This document shows positions 1 through 9,561 of a stretch of DNA of 42,614 nt, one piece after another. The DNA is taken from assembly GCA_947487175.1 (NCBI GenBank), contig CANKVM010000012.1, positions 1 through 42,614 on the forward strand. Direction: 5' to 3'. Origin of the DNA: Flavobacteriales bacterium. Its GTDB lineage: Bacteria > Bacteroidota > Bacteroidia > NS11-12g > UBA955. Numbering within the stretch: position 1 is the stretch's first letter; each line of letters starts with the position of its first letter. The position numbers and the translations under genes were made by a program. The notes under the pieces are model-generated. The model searched no databases, was not told the origin of the DNA, and saw only the letters and a list, made by a program, of their open reading frames with translations.

Positions 1-11
1 TGCGATTGATT

Positions 12-19
12 TACCTTTG
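12..19 (+). promoter_or_regulatory. Predicted -7 promoter box of guaA
   Basis: TACCTTTG matches the Bacteroidota -7 consensus TAnnTTTG and ends 11 nt before the guaA ATG. The -33 element would lie upstream of the window, so only half of the promoter can be judged. The implied leader is only a few bases long. Confidence 0.6.
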
Positions 20-30
20 TAAATAGATTC

Positions 31-1569
31 ATGAGTCAAAAAATTTTAATTCTCGATTTCGGTTCGCAATACACGCAATTGATTGCGCGTAGACTGCGCG
101 AATTGTTTGTTTATTGCGAAATTCACCCATTCAATCATATTCCAGAAATAGACGATTCTGTAAAAGGAATTATTTTATCAGGAAGTCCTTGCTCTGTAAA
201 CGACAGTGACGCACCTGAAATTGATTTGACACACCTATTTTCGAAAGCACCTTTATTGGGCGTTTGTTATGGTGCTCAGTACATGGCAAAAGCTTTGGGT
301 GGTGAAGTTGGAAAAAGCAAGCACAGAGAATATGGCCGTGCAATGATGCAACAAACTGGAGAAACCAATGCATTGTTAGATGGGTTAAGCTACGAAAGTC
401 AAGTTTGGATGAGTCATGGTGATACCATTTTGAAACTCCCTGAAAATACTACAGTAATTGCCACAACATCTAGCATACCCGTTGCTGCTTTTGAAGTAAC
501 AGGGCAACAACATTTGACATACGGAATTCAATTTCACCCGGAAGTTTTTCATTCTACCGAAGGCCCTGCAATGTTGAAGAATTTTGCATACAATATTTGC
601 GGATGTTCTGGTGATTGGACCCCAGGTCATTTTATCGATGAAATTGTTTTAGAATTACAAAATAAAATTGGACCAGACGACCAAGTAATTTTAGGTCTAT
701 CGGGCGGTGTTGATTCTTCCGTTGCTGGATTGCTGTTGCACAAAGCAATTGGAAATAGACTCCATTGCATTTTTATCAATAATGGATTATTGCGTAAAAA
801 CGAATTTGATTTGGTTCAAGAATCATATCAAGGTTTGGATTTGAATATTATTCCGATTGATGCATCTAAAAATTTCTATGATGCTCTTGAGGGACTTACT
901 GATCCTGAGGAAAAGAGAAAAGCCATTGGAAGGGTTTTTGTTGAAGTTTTCCAAGAGGAAAGCCTTAAAATAAAAGATGCCAAATGGTTGGCTCAAGGAA
1001 CTATTTACCCCGACGTTATTGAAAGTGTGAGTGTGAAAGGTCCTTCAGCAACTATAAAAAGCCATCATAATGTAGGTGGATTGCCAGAGAAAATGCACCT
1101 AAAAGTGGTTGAGCCTTTGAGAAGTTTGTTCAAAGATGAAGTTCGCAGAGTGGGCAGCGCTTTGGGATTGCCAGATAAATTACTAAATAGACATCCTTTC
1201 CCAGGACCGGGTTTTGGTATTCGTATTTTGGGAGATATTACAGAAGCAAAAGTAAAATTGCTTCAAGAAGCGGATTTCATTTACATGAACAAACTACATG
1301 AATATGGTTGGTATGATAAAATTTGGCAAGCTGGCTGTATTTTACTTCCAATTCAAAGTGTTGGCGTAATGGGCGATGAAAGAACTTACGAGCAGGTTGT
1401 TGCATTGCGCGCTGTTACCAGCACCGATGGCATGACCGCCGATTGGGTTCATATTCCATATGAAATTTTAGCAGACATATCCAACAGCATTATCAATCAA
1501 GTTCGTGGTATCAACAGGGTTGTTTACGATATAAGTTCTAAACCACCTGCAACCATAGAATGGGAATAA
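31..1569 (+). CDS. guaA: GMP synthase (glutamine-hydrolysing)
   Basis: Converts XMP to GMP in the cytoplasm using ATP and glutamine, the last step of de novo guanine nucleotide synthesis. The protein has 512 residues, close to the family norm. An N-terminal class I glutamine amidotransferase domain (about 1-190) carries the nucleophile Cys79 in GVCYGAQ and the His169/Glu171 pair in FHPEVF. The ATP-pyrophosphatase domain follows, with the P-loop SGGVDSS at 224-230, and the C-terminal dimerisation domain ends in the typical PATIEWE. The ATG is preceded by a -7 box only 11 nt away. The next gene starts 1 nt after the stop codon, so the two are probably co-transcribed. All catalytic residues are present. 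Confidence 0.98.
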   Translation: MSQKILILDFGSQYTQLIARRLRELFVYCEIHPFNHIPEIDDSVKGIILSGSPCSVNDSDAPEIDLTHLFSKAPLLGVCYGAQYMAKALGGEVGKSKHREYGRAMMQQTGETNALLDGLSYESQVWMSHGDTILKLPENTTVIATTSSIPVAAFEVTGQQHLTYGIQFHPEVFHSTEGPAMLKNFAYNICGCSGDWTPGHFIDEIVLELQNKIGPDDQVILGLSGGVDSSVAGLLLHKAIGNRLHCIFINNGLLRKNEFDLVQESYQGLDLNIIPIDASKNFYDALEGLTDPEEKRKAIGRVFVEVFQEESLKIKDAKWLAQGTIYPDVIESVSVKGPSATIKSHHNVGGLPEKMHLKVVEPLRSLFKDEVRRVGSALGLPDKLLNRHPFPGPGFGIRILGDITEAKVKLLQEADFIYMNKLHEYGWYDKIWQAGCILLPIQSVGVMGDERTYEQVVALRAVTSTDGMTADWVHIPYEILADISNSIINQVRGINRVVYDISSKPPATIEWE

Positions 1570-1570
1570 T

Positions 1571-2695
1571 ATGAATAGATTTACCTTGCTTTTTATAGCT
1601 GTATTTTCATGTCCGTTGGCAAATTTGTATGCCCAAGGAAATGATCGCAATTTTAAAATTGGCATTCTGCTTCCATTTTCAACAAACGGATCGGATAAAG
1701 AAAACAAAAATGCTGAAGCAATTTTTGATTATTACCAAGGTGCAAAATTGGCTTTGAATCAGTTAGAAAAAGAAGGATTTAAATCTACAGTTCAGGTTTG
1801 GGACTTGAATAAAGACTCACTTGAATTAGAGAAACTTTTTAAAAGCCCTGAATTCCAAGCTTTAGATTTATTGATTGGCCCTATAAGTCAAAAATATGTT
1901 AATCAAATTTCAAAACGCTTAAAAAACTCAAGCACCAGTTGGGTTTCGCCATTGAAATCATTAAATCTACCAAATTCACAGTTTAATTTAAACTTCTTCT
2001 CTCCTGATTCGTTAAGGATGAGAGGTTTGGGATATGCCCTATCTGATCAATTCAAATTTCATAAATATTGTTTGATTACGGATGGGTCTTCCCAATCTAA
2101 AAAAGATGCCAGCACACTAAAGTTTGTATTGCAGAGTTTATCTAAATCAAGAAAAATTAGCATCCACCAATTTTCTGGCACGAAGTTTACTCCCCCATTA
2201 CCAATGAAAGACAGTGTAATTTGCATTAACACATTTAGCAATCAAACTGCTAAAATTCAATTGGTAAAATTTGCTTCGGGTAAAGTAAACGACAAAAATA
2301 ATGCACCGCACAGAAATTCTACGTTTATCGTTGGTCATTTTAATTGGTATGAAAACTTGAGTCTTTCTCAAGACGCAAGCGAAGATAAAATCATTTATCC
2401 CGCTATTAATTTTTTAAATCAAGCCGATAGCAGCACGGCTGAATATACGAGATTGTATGTTGAGAAAAACTTTGGTGAGCCGAGTAGATTTGCTTATCAA
2501 GGATATGATCAAATGTTATTTCTTGGATACGGACTTATGTTTGGTGGAAATTCATTTTTACCCGCGTTGCCAAACTCAAACTGTGTAGGTTTCATAAATA
2601 CCATTCGTCCATATAGAATTGGCAAACGCTTTTACAACATAGGAGTTCGATTGATTTCATTGGGAAATCACGATCAAAAATTATTTACAAATTGA
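1571..2695 (+). CDS. Secreted periplasmic-binding-fold protein (type 1 ligand-binding-like)
   Basis: The 374-residue product begins with a signal peptide (about residues 1-21, ending LYAQ). It then resembles the type 1 periplasmic binding or receptor ligand-binding fold: FKIGILLPFS at the start of the mature part, a DYYQGAKLAL helix, and DLLIGPISQKYV, the usual places of the first strand, first helix and ligand-proximal loop. In other Bacteroidota I recall proteins of this kind following guaA, often with LysM repeats at the N-terminus; no LysM is visible here. No ABC permease or ATPase lies nearby, so transport is not supported. It may be an envelope or peptidoglycan-associated sensor, but this is inference. 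Its stop overlaps the TTG start of the next gene, which indicates translational coupling. Confidence 0.7.
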   Translation: MNRFTLLFIAVFSCPLANLYAQGNDRNFKIGILLPFSTNGSDKENKNAEAIFDYYQGAKLALNQLEKEGFKSTVQVWDLNKDSLELEKLFKSPEFQALDLLIGPISQKYVNQISKRLKNSSTSWVSPLKSLNLPNSQFNLNFFSPDSLRMRGLGYALSDQFKFHKYCLITDGSSQSKKDASTLKFVLQSLSKSRKISIHQFSGTKFTPPLPMKDSVICINTFSNQTAKIQLVKFASGKVNDKNNAPHRNSTFIVGHFNWYENLSLSQDASEDKIIYPAINFLNQADSSTAEYTRLYVEKNFGEPSRFAYQGYDQMLFLGYGLMFGGNSFLPALPNSNCVGFINTIRPYRIGKRFYNIGVRLISLGNHDQKLFTN

Positions 2696-3777
2696 AATTT
2701 CTTAACGTTCAAATAAGCAATGCCTTAAATATTGTTACACAATATCAAGGTATTGAACCTTTTCATCTGTATTTAAAAGGCATTTTCAAACAAAACAAAA
2801 ACTGGGGAAGCAAAGACAGAAAGAATTATAGAAATATCTGTTATACTTACTGGCGCTATTTTGATGTATTAGAATCACTTTCTACTGAAAGTAAACAACA
2901 ATTCTTATTTGACTTTATTTCTGGCGAAATTCAATCATCACAAATTCAGACCAAGGCCTATGGGAAACTTGATGCATTTGTTTCAAAATCAATAGATCAA
3001 AATCAATTAAACAACTCGTTTATTAGTGAAGCTCCTGTATTTTTTAGGGTATTAGATTCTTTTGAAAAGCATTTTATACAAGAAATTAATTCGTTGAATA
3101 TTAAAACCGAATTGGTATTCAATAAGGTTTATAAATTCCAGGCTCAAGTTGATTTAACTCATTTTATTGAAAATGGATATGGATATATCCAAGATTTATC
3201 AAGTCAATTGGCAATGGAAAAATTGTCAGAAAACGCGCCTTTAGATTTCGTTTGGGATTGCTGTTCTGGTGCAGGTGGTAAGAGCATTGACTTGATGTTA
3301 AAATCGCCAAAGACAAAGTTGTTTTGCAGCGACATGCGTCAAACTATCTTAGAAAATCTAAAATTGCGTTTTAAAACTTTGGGACTAAATGTCCCTCAAA
3401 CCCAAGAAATAGATTTGTTAAAAGATTTAACCGGTTTAAATAATGGTTTTTACGACCAAAAGCTCATTATTGCTGATGCGCCTTGTACAGGAAGTGGCAC
3501 TTGGAGAAGGAATCCAGAGAATTTGGCCTTTTTTACCCCCGATAAAATCACAACCTACTCAACGTTACAAGAAAGCATACTGAATCGCTTAAATGACTTT
3601 GTAATGCAAAATGGATACATATTCTACATGACATGCTCTGTGTTTTCTCAAGAAAATGAAACCAATAGCAAATCATTTGCGGTTAAAAACAAATATCAAA
3701 TTGTTTTTGAGGAGTATTTTGGAGGATCAGAAATTGACTCTGACATCATTTATGGGTGTTTGATGCAGAAAAAATAA
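2692..3777 (+). CDS. RsmB/NOL1-NOP2-Sun family RNA m5C methyltransferase
   Basis: SAM-dependent cytosine-C5 RNA methyltransferase, probably acting on 16S rRNA. The first 130 or so residues resemble the NusB-like RNA-binding region (DRKNYRNICYTYWR). The Rossmann part has the SAM loop DCCSGAGGKS, then both catalytic cysteines of the family: motif IV in ADAPCTGSGTWRRNPE and motif VI in YMTCSVFSQENE. At 361 residues it is shorter than E. coli RsmB (about 430). The start is TTG, overlapping the TGA of the previous gene (TTGA); no ATG lies near the N-terminus. It could be another member of the NOP2/Sun group rather than strict RsmB, so no symbol is given. A hairpin terminator begins at its stop codon. 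Confidence 0.85.
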   Translation: MKFLNVQISNALNIVTQYQGIEPFHLYLKGIFKQNKNWGSKDRKNYRNICYTYWRYFDVLESLSTESKQQFLFDFISGEIQSSQIQTKAYGKLDAFVSKSIDQNQLNNSFISEAPVFFRVLDSFEKHFIQEINSLNIKTELVFNKVYKFQAQVDLTHFIENGYGYIQDLSSQLAMEKLSENAPLDFVWDCCSGAGGKSIDLMLKSPKTKLFCSDMRQTILENLKLRFKTLGLNVPQTQEIDLLKDLTGLNNGFYDQKLIIADAPCTGSGTWRRNPENLAFFTPDKITTYSTLQESILNRLNDFVMQNGYIFYMTCSVFSQENETNSKSFAVKNKYQIVFEEYFGGSEIDSDIIYGCLMQKK

Positions 3778-3801
3778 AAGCTTCAATTTTCTTGAAGCTT
3801 T
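3777..3801. terminator. Bidirectional hairpin terminator between the methyltransferase gene and fabH
   Basis: A perfect 10-bp stem (AAAGCTTCAA / TTGAAGCTTT) with a TTTTC loop starts at the last base of the methyltransferase stop. On the minus strand the right arm runs into a U-rich tract (TTTTATTTTTT), as expected for fabH transcripts. The plus-strand side lacks a long U run, so termination there is likely weaker. Confidence 0.75.
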
Positions 3802-3824
3802 CTAATATTGTTAAGGAATTTAAA

Positions 3825-4823
3825 TTATTGTTCGGGATCGTATGCCCATTTCAAATAAATGCTTCCCCAGGTAAAACCTCCTCCAAAAGTACTCAAGATT
3901 AGATTATCACCTTTCTTAAATTGTTTTTCAAAATCGTACATGCACAATGGCAAAGTTCCAGAAGTGGTATTTCCGTATTTCTGAATATTTACAAGTACTT
4001 TCGATTTGTCTAGGCCCATTCTTTCGGCGGTAGCATCAATAATGCGCAAATTTGCTTGATGTGGTACCAACCAATCAACGTCGTCACTAGTAAGATTGTT
4101 GCGTTCCATGATTTCATAACTCACGTCGGCCATATTGGTCACTGCAAATTTGAAAACCGTTTTACCCTCTTGGTACACGTAGTGCATTTTTTTATCAATT
4201 GTTTCATGGGATGGCGGATTCATTGAACCACCGGCATGTTGAATCAAGAATTGACGGCCACTTCCATCCACACGAAGAATAGAATCTTGAATTCCATATC
4301 CTTCTGTATTAGGTTCCATCAAAACACAACCAGCACCATCTCCAAAAATGATACACGTATTTCTATCGGTATAGTCAACAATTGCGCTCATTTTATCTGC
4401 CCCTACAACAATAATTTTCTTATAAACACCAGAAGCAATAAACTTAGAAGCAGTTTCTAAGCTAAAAAGAAAACCTGAACAAGCTGCAGAAACATCAAAG
4501 CCCCAAGCATTTTTGGCGCCAATTTTATCGGCAATAACATTTGCAGTTGCAGGGAAAATATAATCTCCTGTTACTGTACCGCAAATAATTACGTCTATTT
4601 CTAATGGATCAATGCCTTTTTTTGCAAGCATAGGAAGAATAGCTCCAACAGCCAAATCGCTGGTTGCTTTACCTTCTTCTCTTAAAATATGTCTTTCTTC
4701 AATACCGGTTCTGGTTCTAATCCATTCATCGGTAGTATCGATCATTTTTTCTAAATCGAAATTTGTAAGGACAGTATCAGGAACATATCCTCCAACAGCA
4801 GTAATCGCAGCGTTGATTTTCAT
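3825..4823 (-). CDS. fabH: 3-oxoacyl-ACP synthase III (KAS III)
   Basis: Condenses an acyl-CoA primer with malonyl-ACP to begin type II fatty acid synthesis in the cytoplasm. The 332-residue protein has the full Cys-His-Asn triad: Cys115 in DVSAACSGFLF, His255 in VPHQANLR and Asn285 in YGNTTSGT. The C-terminal GGGFTWGS strand is also typical. It is the last gene of yceD-rpmF-plsX-fabH and its ATG lies 2 nt after the plsX stop, so expression should follow the rest of the operon. Substrate choice (acetyl-CoA or branched acyl-CoA) cannot be read reliably from sequence alone. The lipoyl E2 enzyme elsewhere in the window could supply branched primers if it is a BCKDH component. Confidence 0.97.
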   Translation of the reverse strand: MKINAAITAVGGYVPDTVLTNFDLEKMIDTTDEWIRTRTGIEERHILREEGKATSDLAVGAILPMLAKKGIDPLEIDVIICGTVTGDYIFPATANVIADKIGAKNAWGFDVSAACSGFLFSLETASKFIASGVYKKIIVVGADKMSAIVDYTDRNTCIIFGDGAGCVLMEPNTEGYGIQDSILRVDGSGRQFLIQHAGGSMNPPSHETIDKKMHYVYQEGKTVFKFAVTNMADVSYEIMERNNLTSDDVDWLVPHQANLRIIDATAERMGLDKSKVLVNIQKYGNTTSGTLPLCMYDFEKQFKKGDNLILSTFGGGFTWGSIYLKWAYDPEQ

Positions 4824-4825
4824 GT

Positions 4826-5791
4826 TTAGTTTGATGCGTTCTGTTGATTTGCAATTTTTTGGAAAGCAGATTCAACACGAGCACAGAAGTTTGATTCCAC
4901 AGAATTTTTACAAACTTCTACCATTTTTAAGAAGGTATCTGCTTTAGAGATTCCGTGTCCCACCAATACTGGAGCTTTAACGCCTAAAACAAGACCTCCA
5001 CCATGATGTTTAAAATTGAACTGATTTAAGAATTCGTCTTCTACACCGCGTTTCATCAATTGGTAATAAAAACCTTCTACCAATTTGATAACTATATTAC
5101 CAGAAAAACCATCACAAACAATCACATCGGTTTCATCGCTAAAAATGTCACGACCTTCAATATTTCCAGAAAAGTTAATTTCAGGTGTGTTTCTGAGTAA
5201 TTGGTTTGAAGCACGAGAAAGAATACTTCCTTTTTCATCTTCTTCACCAATGTTTAATAAACCAACTGATGGATTGTCTATTTTCTTTACTGCTTGCGCG
5301 TACAGAGAACCTAAAATTGCAAATTGTTGTAAATGTTCAGGTTTACAATCGGCATTTGCTCCAACATCTAATAAAACTCCTGCTTTTCCACTAGGTCGTG
5401 GAATTGCAGAAGTCAAACAAGGGCGATCAACACCCTCAATAGGTTTTAATATTTGAATTGAGCCAACCAACATTGCGCCGGTATTACCAGCACTAAAGAA
5501 GGCATCAATTTTTTTATCAGCCAAATATTCAAATCCAACAGAAATACTTGAATCACGCTTTCCTGCTAAAGCTTTAACAGGATGTTCACTCATTTCAATT
5601 ACTTGAGAACAGTGAACGATTGTTAAATCAGATAAATCTAAATTTTCTTGGCTAGCGATATTTTCGATATCGGATTGAACGCCAAACATCACTAGTTCAA
5701 CAGATGGAAATTCAGCTTTCGCTAGAACAGCTCCTTTAATTGCTTCTAATGGGGCGTAATCACCGCCCATTGCGTCAATACCGATTCTCAT
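4826..5791 (-). CDS. plsX: Phosphate acyltransferase PlsX
   Basis: Makes acyl-phosphate from acyl-ACP and phosphate, the donor for PlsY in phosphatidic acid synthesis; a peripheral cytoplasmic-membrane enzyme. The 321-residue protein starts with the diagnostic MRIGIDAMGGDYAP. It also has the FFSAGNTGAML loop, the LLDVGANADCKPEHL segment and the CDGFSGNIVIKLVEG motif near the C-terminus, all in family order. It lies between rpmF (2 nt) and fabH (2 nt). The rpmF-plsX-fabH order is conserved widely in bacteria and joins ribosome synthesis to lipid synthesis. Confidence 0.97.
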   Translation of the reverse strand: MRIGIDAMGGDYAPLEAIKGAVLAKAEFPSVELVMFGVQSDIENIASQENLDLSDLTIVHCSQVIEMSEHPVKALAGKRDSSISVGFEYLADKKIDAFFSAGNTGAMLVGSIQILKPIEGVDRPCLTSAIPRPSGKAGVLLDVGANADCKPEHLQQFAILGSLYAQAVKKIDNPSVGLLNIGEEDEKGSILSRASNQLLRNTPEINFSGNIEGRDIFSDETDVIVCDGFSGNIVIKLVEGFYYQLMKRGVEDEFLNQFNFKHHGGGLVLGVKAPVLVGHGISKADTFLKMVEVCKNSVESNFCARVESAFQKIANQQNASN

Positions 5792-5793
5792 TA

Positions 5794-5979
5794 TTATGCG
5801 TCGTTACGGCCCTTCATCACCTTAACTCCACGGTAAGTACCGGTAAGTAGGTTAACACGATGATACAAAGAAACGTCACCTGTTACAGGATCTGCAATCA
5901 TTGGACGAACTTCTAATTTGTCATGTGTACGACGTTTGTCGCGGCGTGTTTTGGATATTTTTCGTTTAGGATGTGCCAT
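5794..5979 (-). CDS. rpmF: 50S ribosomal protein L32
   Basis: A 61-residue basic protein of the large ribosomal subunit. The N-terminus [20 protein letters not shown] is characteristic of bacterial L32. The usual zinc-binding cysteines are absent, so this is the Cys-free (C-) form. It sits between yceD and plsX with gaps of 17 and 2 nt. Confidence 0.96.
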   Translation of the reverse strand: MAHPKRKISKTRRDKRRTHDKLEVRPMIADPVTGDVSLYHRVNLLTGTYRGVKVMKGRNDA

Positions 5980-5996
5980 ATTCTATTTTCTCTTTA

Positions 5997-6533
5997 TTAT
6001 TTTATTATTGTTTTCAATTTTTCCCATCTAGGATCAACTTGCGTTTCTCCTTGATTAATGTGTTCTAATTTTTTCAACATTTCCTGATCACAAGGTTTAA
6101 CTTCTAAATCATCGCAATTTTTTATCATAGGCAAAGACATTAATGAAGATTCATAAACAGCTTGAGCTATGTTAATTTTGAATTCAACTGTATTTAAATA
6201 AATAACATCTGTTGTCAAATCTTTGATTTCATTTTCATTATTCTCATGATTTGAATTCAAATGGTAAATTATTTTAAATTCAGCCTCTATAGGTAAACCA
6301 ATTTTTGACAAACACCTATCGCAACTATCTGAAATAATACCTGACGTATATAAATCAGCTATCATTAGGTTGCCATTTCTTACGATATCCATTTCTACCT
6401 TTAAATCGGCTTCTTGTATATCGTGATTGTCAAAATGCTCAAAGAACGTCTTGTCTAATTGATAATCGAATTGATGTTGCCCATCTTGTAGCTTTACAAA
6501 CTCTACGGCTAAATATTCAATATCAAAGGACAT
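5997..6533 (-). CDS. YceD/DUF177 family protein
   Basis: Member of the DUF177 (YceD) family, which nearly always precedes rpmF and has been linked to 23S rRNA accumulation in E. coli and plants. The product from this start has 178 residues and contains the family cysteine motif CDRCLSKI in its first half, with further cysteines near the C-terminus (KNCDDLEVKPCDQE). The ATG giving MSFDIEYLAVEF was chosen because a -7 promoter box lies 18 nt upstream; a longer reading frame would need a TTG inside that box. It is the first gene of the rpmF-plsX-fabH operon. Confidence 0.88.
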   Translation of the reverse strand: MSFDIEYLAVEFVKLQDGQHQFDYQLDKTFFEHFDNHDIQEADLKVEMDIVRNGNLMIADLYTSGIISDSCDRCLSKIGLPIEAEFKIIYHLNSNHENNENEIKDLTTDVIYLNTVEFKINIAQAVYESSLMSLPMIKNCDDLEVKPCDQEMLKKLEHINQGETQVDPRWEKLKTIIK

Positions 6534-6551
6534 ATTTATTAAAACGAACTG

Positions 6552-6559
6552 CAAAAGTA
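6552..6559 (-). promoter_or_regulatory. Predicted -7 box of the yceD-rpmF-plsX-fabH operon
   Basis: On the minus strand the sequence reads TACTTTTG followed by CA, a full match to TAnnTTTG, 18 nt before the yceD start. I see no well-spaced TTG at -33. The position just downstream of the gldN terminator fits a new transcription unit. Confidence 0.6.
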
Positions 6560-6612
6560 CATTATTTTCAAATAAAATCCAATTATATATTCGAATTTTA
6601 TGAGAACTTCAT

Positions 6613-6641
6613 AAAAAAAGGGCTGTAAAAACAGCCCTTTT
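6613..6641 (-). terminator. Rho-independent terminator of gldKLMN
   Basis: An 11-bp stem (AAAAGGGCTGT / ACAGCCCTTTT) with a 4-nt loop; the minus-strand transcript then continues into a run of seven U. It lies 22 nt after the gldN stop and before the yceD promoter, so it separates the two operons. Confidence 0.9.
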
Positions 6642-6662
6642 CATTTTATAAAATATTAACTA

Positions 6663-7727
6663 TTAATACTCCCAAAGGTCGTGCTCAAAGATGAAAAGGT
6701 CATTCTTGATTTTATCAGACTCCAGTAACAAAGCTACAGGGTCTTCTCTATATTCATTCTTTTCAGCCAAATAAGCATTGTCATAGTCAGTTGTTTTTAC
6801 AACATAGCTATCAAACAATCTGTGAACGTTAATATGTTGATCCCAATTTAAACGCATTGCATCATTGTAACGATTAAATACTTGAGACTTAGCCAATGTT
6901 GGTCTACAATCATCCATTTTCAACCAAAAAGGTTTTTGTGGGCTTGATATAGTAACACCATTGATAGTCATTTTCTTATCACGTACCGGGGCAATACCAA
7001 TAATAATTGGTTTCATTTCACCGTGTTTATAGTCAAACACCCAGTCTTCCATGATTTCAAACTTACGAATATCATTCCATTTGAAAATAATAGGAACCAA
7101 AGAATCGTGATAATTTGATTCATCAGATGCATCATAGTTATTAATATCAACATCTGAATTCAAAACCGGTACCGACTCAGTTTCACTTGTAGAACTCATA
7201 ATTCCTTCTGGAGTAATTAAAGATCTGAATGAATCTGAATAGTAAGCCCTGCACAAACCCTTTGTTCCAAGATCCCAAAAAATTTGAGTCACTGGATTTC
7301 TAGGCCATGTCCAAGATTTGTTTAATTTTTGACGCAAATCAATAATACGCCATACTCTTCTACTGAATTTAATATCAGCATGACGCAAATATGGACGAGG
7401 AACAAATTCACCTTCTAGCAGTGTTAAATTGGTGTCTTGGTTAACATACTCTGGCTCATAATGAGCTTTCGCAGTATCATTATAATGGACTCCAATTGTA
7501 GCTACAACAGCAGCTGGTGCAGCAGCAGTTGTACCAGGCGTAGTTACTTCAGCAGTAGTACCTTTACCTTTTGAATTCACATTTACGGTAGCCGTAGCAC
7601 CTGGCTTTTTCGATTTACCTTGTGCCGCCGCTGGTTCTGATGAAGAACCCCATCCACCACCCCAATCTTGAGCCGAAACTGACCCAACAAGTAGCGTACT
7701 AAAAGCGATTAATATTACTCGGTTCAT
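6663..7727 (-). CDS. gldN: Type IX secretion ring protein GldN/PorN
   Basis: Periplasmic component of the T9SS ring that works with the lipoprotein GldK under the outer membrane; needed for secretion and gliding in species studied. The 354-residue protein has a signal peptide (about 1-19, VGSVSAQ). A low-complexity Gly/Ser/Ala/Thr-rich segment follows to about residue 75. The conserved GldN domain then carries blocks such as YLRHADIKFSRRVWRIIDLRQ and QIFWDLGTKGLCRAYYSD. The low-complexity N-terminal linker is longer than needed for export and probably flexible. It is the last gene of gldKLMN, 11 nt after gldM, and is followed by a strong terminator. Confidence 0.93.
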   Translation of the reverse strand: MNRVILIAFSTLLVGSVSAQDWGGGWGSSSEPAAAQGKSKKPGATATVNVNSKGKGTTAEVTTPGTTAAAPAAVVATIGVHYNDTAKAHYEPEYVNQDTNLTLLEGEFVPRPYLRHADIKFSRRVWRIIDLRQKLNKSWTWPRNPVTQIFWDLGTKGLCRAYYSDSFRSLITPEGIMSSTSETESVPVLNSDVDINNYDASDESNYHDSLVPIIFKWNDIRKFEIMEDWVFDYKHGEMKPIIIGIAPVRDKKMTINGVTISSPQKPFWLKMDDCRPTLAKSQVFNRYNDAMRLNWDQHINVHRLFDSYVVKTTDYDNAYLAEKNEYREDPVALLLESDKIKNDLFIFEHDLWEY

Positions 7728-7738
7728 ATTTTTAGTTT

Positions 7739-9526
7739 TTATTTAATTTGAGCACCAGCATTTTCAAGCAATACTGGAATTTTGTTTGGTCCTACTGCCC
7801 TAACATCTGAGAATTGAACAAAGTCTCCAGATCCTAATAAACCTAAAATAGATCTAATTGGTTCTAAGCTTGAACTATTTCCATTGATAGTTTTTGGTCC
7901 ACCAGTTCTTCTGCCTAAAGCAGTAAACTTATAGCTTAAAACTTGGAAACGAACACCTTCGTAAACGAAGTTATCTAAAACAGCAGAAGCAGAAGGTTGT
8001 AATTTTAATGCCTCTACAGAAATAGCTCCTGCAAATTCAATAGCACCGCATTTGAAACGTGGCTTTGGAACTGGCTTCACTTTGAAGTTTTTAGTTCCCA
8101 TAGGCTTCATTCTTCCGTCTGGAAGTTTTGCAGCCACTTGAATTTGACAATCACCCATTTTCTTAGGAATTGTAACTTTATACTTGCCTTTTGATCCAGT
8201 AATAACAGCGTTTGTAGCTTGTCCAACATTAGTAACCGAACCATCACCTTTGATAACACAACCAACGATTCTAGCAGAAACATTTGCAGGATCAACACCG
8301 CCAACAGATATAGAAATTGGATTTTCTAACCCTTCATACACAACGTTTAACGCATCCGCAGAAATAGCAGCAGAAGGTGCAAACGCTGTAAATTCAGCTT
8401 GTGCATCTTTCACTTCTTCTCCACCGCCTGGTTTAGGAACAATGATTTTTACATTCAAAGGATTAGTACCAGCAGATTGAGGAGTAACTTTATATTTACC
8501 CACACCATTTTCAACTGGAACAGAAGCTCCGTTAACTGTAATTCTCATTTCAGCTTTTGAATTATACGCAGCCAATAAGATATCCGCTTCATATGTTTGA
8601 CCTGTTACAACGGCACCTGTTTTAGCAGATACAACTGGAATAATAGCGTCAAATTTAAAATCCGCTGCACTTACAGACTCAGCCAATACTTGACAAATTT
8701 CTGTTTCAAGAATTTTAGCATCGTTTTCAATTTTACTCAACATTGCAAATACTGCTGCAAGTGGAGTACTATGCATATATACCTCAGCCCAAGATAATTC
8801 TTTACCTTCATGATCAACTACTGGACCAGATGCGGCATTGAAAGGATCTTTCACTGTACCTGCGGTTAATGTAGACTTCAATGCGATGTCTCCTAAACGA
8901 CTTTTTAAGAATTCTACTGTTTCCTTGTTTTTAGCCAAATTAGGATCTTTCATTGCTTTATTTACCAAATTCAATAATTCAACACGTGTTCTATTGATAT
9001 CAGCTTCTAAATCTTTTCCTCTTTTTCCAGCCAATTCTTCATTAAAATAACGAACGTGATCATCTAAATTATCACCTGAAATCAATTCAGGCATATCGCC
9101 GTTTTTCTTAACAACCCAAGGATATTGTGCTGTTTCAACGTAATCAGCTTTATGCTCTTCGTCAATTTTGAAGGCTAATTTAGGATCACCAGTATTTGGA
9201 TCAATAGAACCTTGAGAATATCTTAACAATTCAGTTTTAATTCTGTGAATATTGTCTACAAATGACTTTGTAGACTTATTTGCATCAGTACAATAAACTA
9301 AGGCAGCTTTTGCACCTAAGTTGTTATCTTGAGCTGTTTTTTTCAAATTATCAACAATCTTGCTAGTTTTCACTTCAATATTGCTGGTAGATCTTTTCAA
9401 AGAATTATCTAAAACTGTAAATGCCAATAAAATTTCTTTTGTAACATTTAATGCGAGAAGCGCTGTTAACACGAGATACATCATGTTAATCATCTTCTGC
9501 CTTGCCGACAATTTACCACCTGCCAT
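7739..9526 (-). CDS. gldM: Type IX secretion/gliding motor protein GldM/PorM
   Basis: Inner-membrane-anchored protein with a long periplasmic part that couples the GldL proton-driven motor to the GldK/GldN ring. The N-terminus MAGGKLSARQKMINMMYLVL, running into an apolar helix to about residue 35, is the hallmark of GldM. A helical periplasmic region (about 40-300) and beta-rich domains follow. These contain repeated strand blocks and a KPVPKPRFKCG segment before the last domain. At 595 residues it is somewhat longer than the best-known homologues (around 515), with extra length in the middle and C-terminal domains. It lies 35 nt after gldL and 11 nt before gldN. Confidence 0.95.
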   Translation of the reverse strand: MAGGKLSARQKMINMMYLVLTALLALNVTKEILLAFTVLDNSLKRSTSNIEVKTSKIVDNLKKTAQDNNLGAKAALVYCTDANKSTKSFVDNIHRIKTELLRYSQGSIDPNTGDPKLAFKIDEEHKADYVETAQYPWVVKKNGDMPELISGDNLDDHVRYFNEELAGKRGKDLEADINRTRVELLNLVNKAMKDPNLAKNKETVEFLKSRLGDIALKSTLTAGTVKDPFNAASGPVVDHEGKELSWAEVYMHSTPLAAVFAMLSKIENDAKILETEICQVLAESVSAADFKFDAIIPVVSAKTGAVVTGQTYEADILLAAYNSKAEMRITVNGASVPVENGVGKYKVTPQSAGTNPLNVKIIVPKPGGGEEVKDAQAEFTAFAPSAAISADALNVVYEGLENPISISVGGVDPANVSARIVGCVIKGDGSVTNVGQATNAVITGSKGKYKVTIPKKMGDCQIQVAAKLPDGRMKPMGTKNFKVKPVPKPRFKCGAIEFAGAISVEALKLQPSASAVLDNFVYEGVRFQVLSYKFTALGRRTGGPKTINGNSSSLEPIRSILGLLGSGDFVQFSDVRAVGPNKIPVLLENAGAQIK

Positions 9527-9561
9527 GTTTGTTTTCCTTTATAATGTGGTATAAATGTAAA

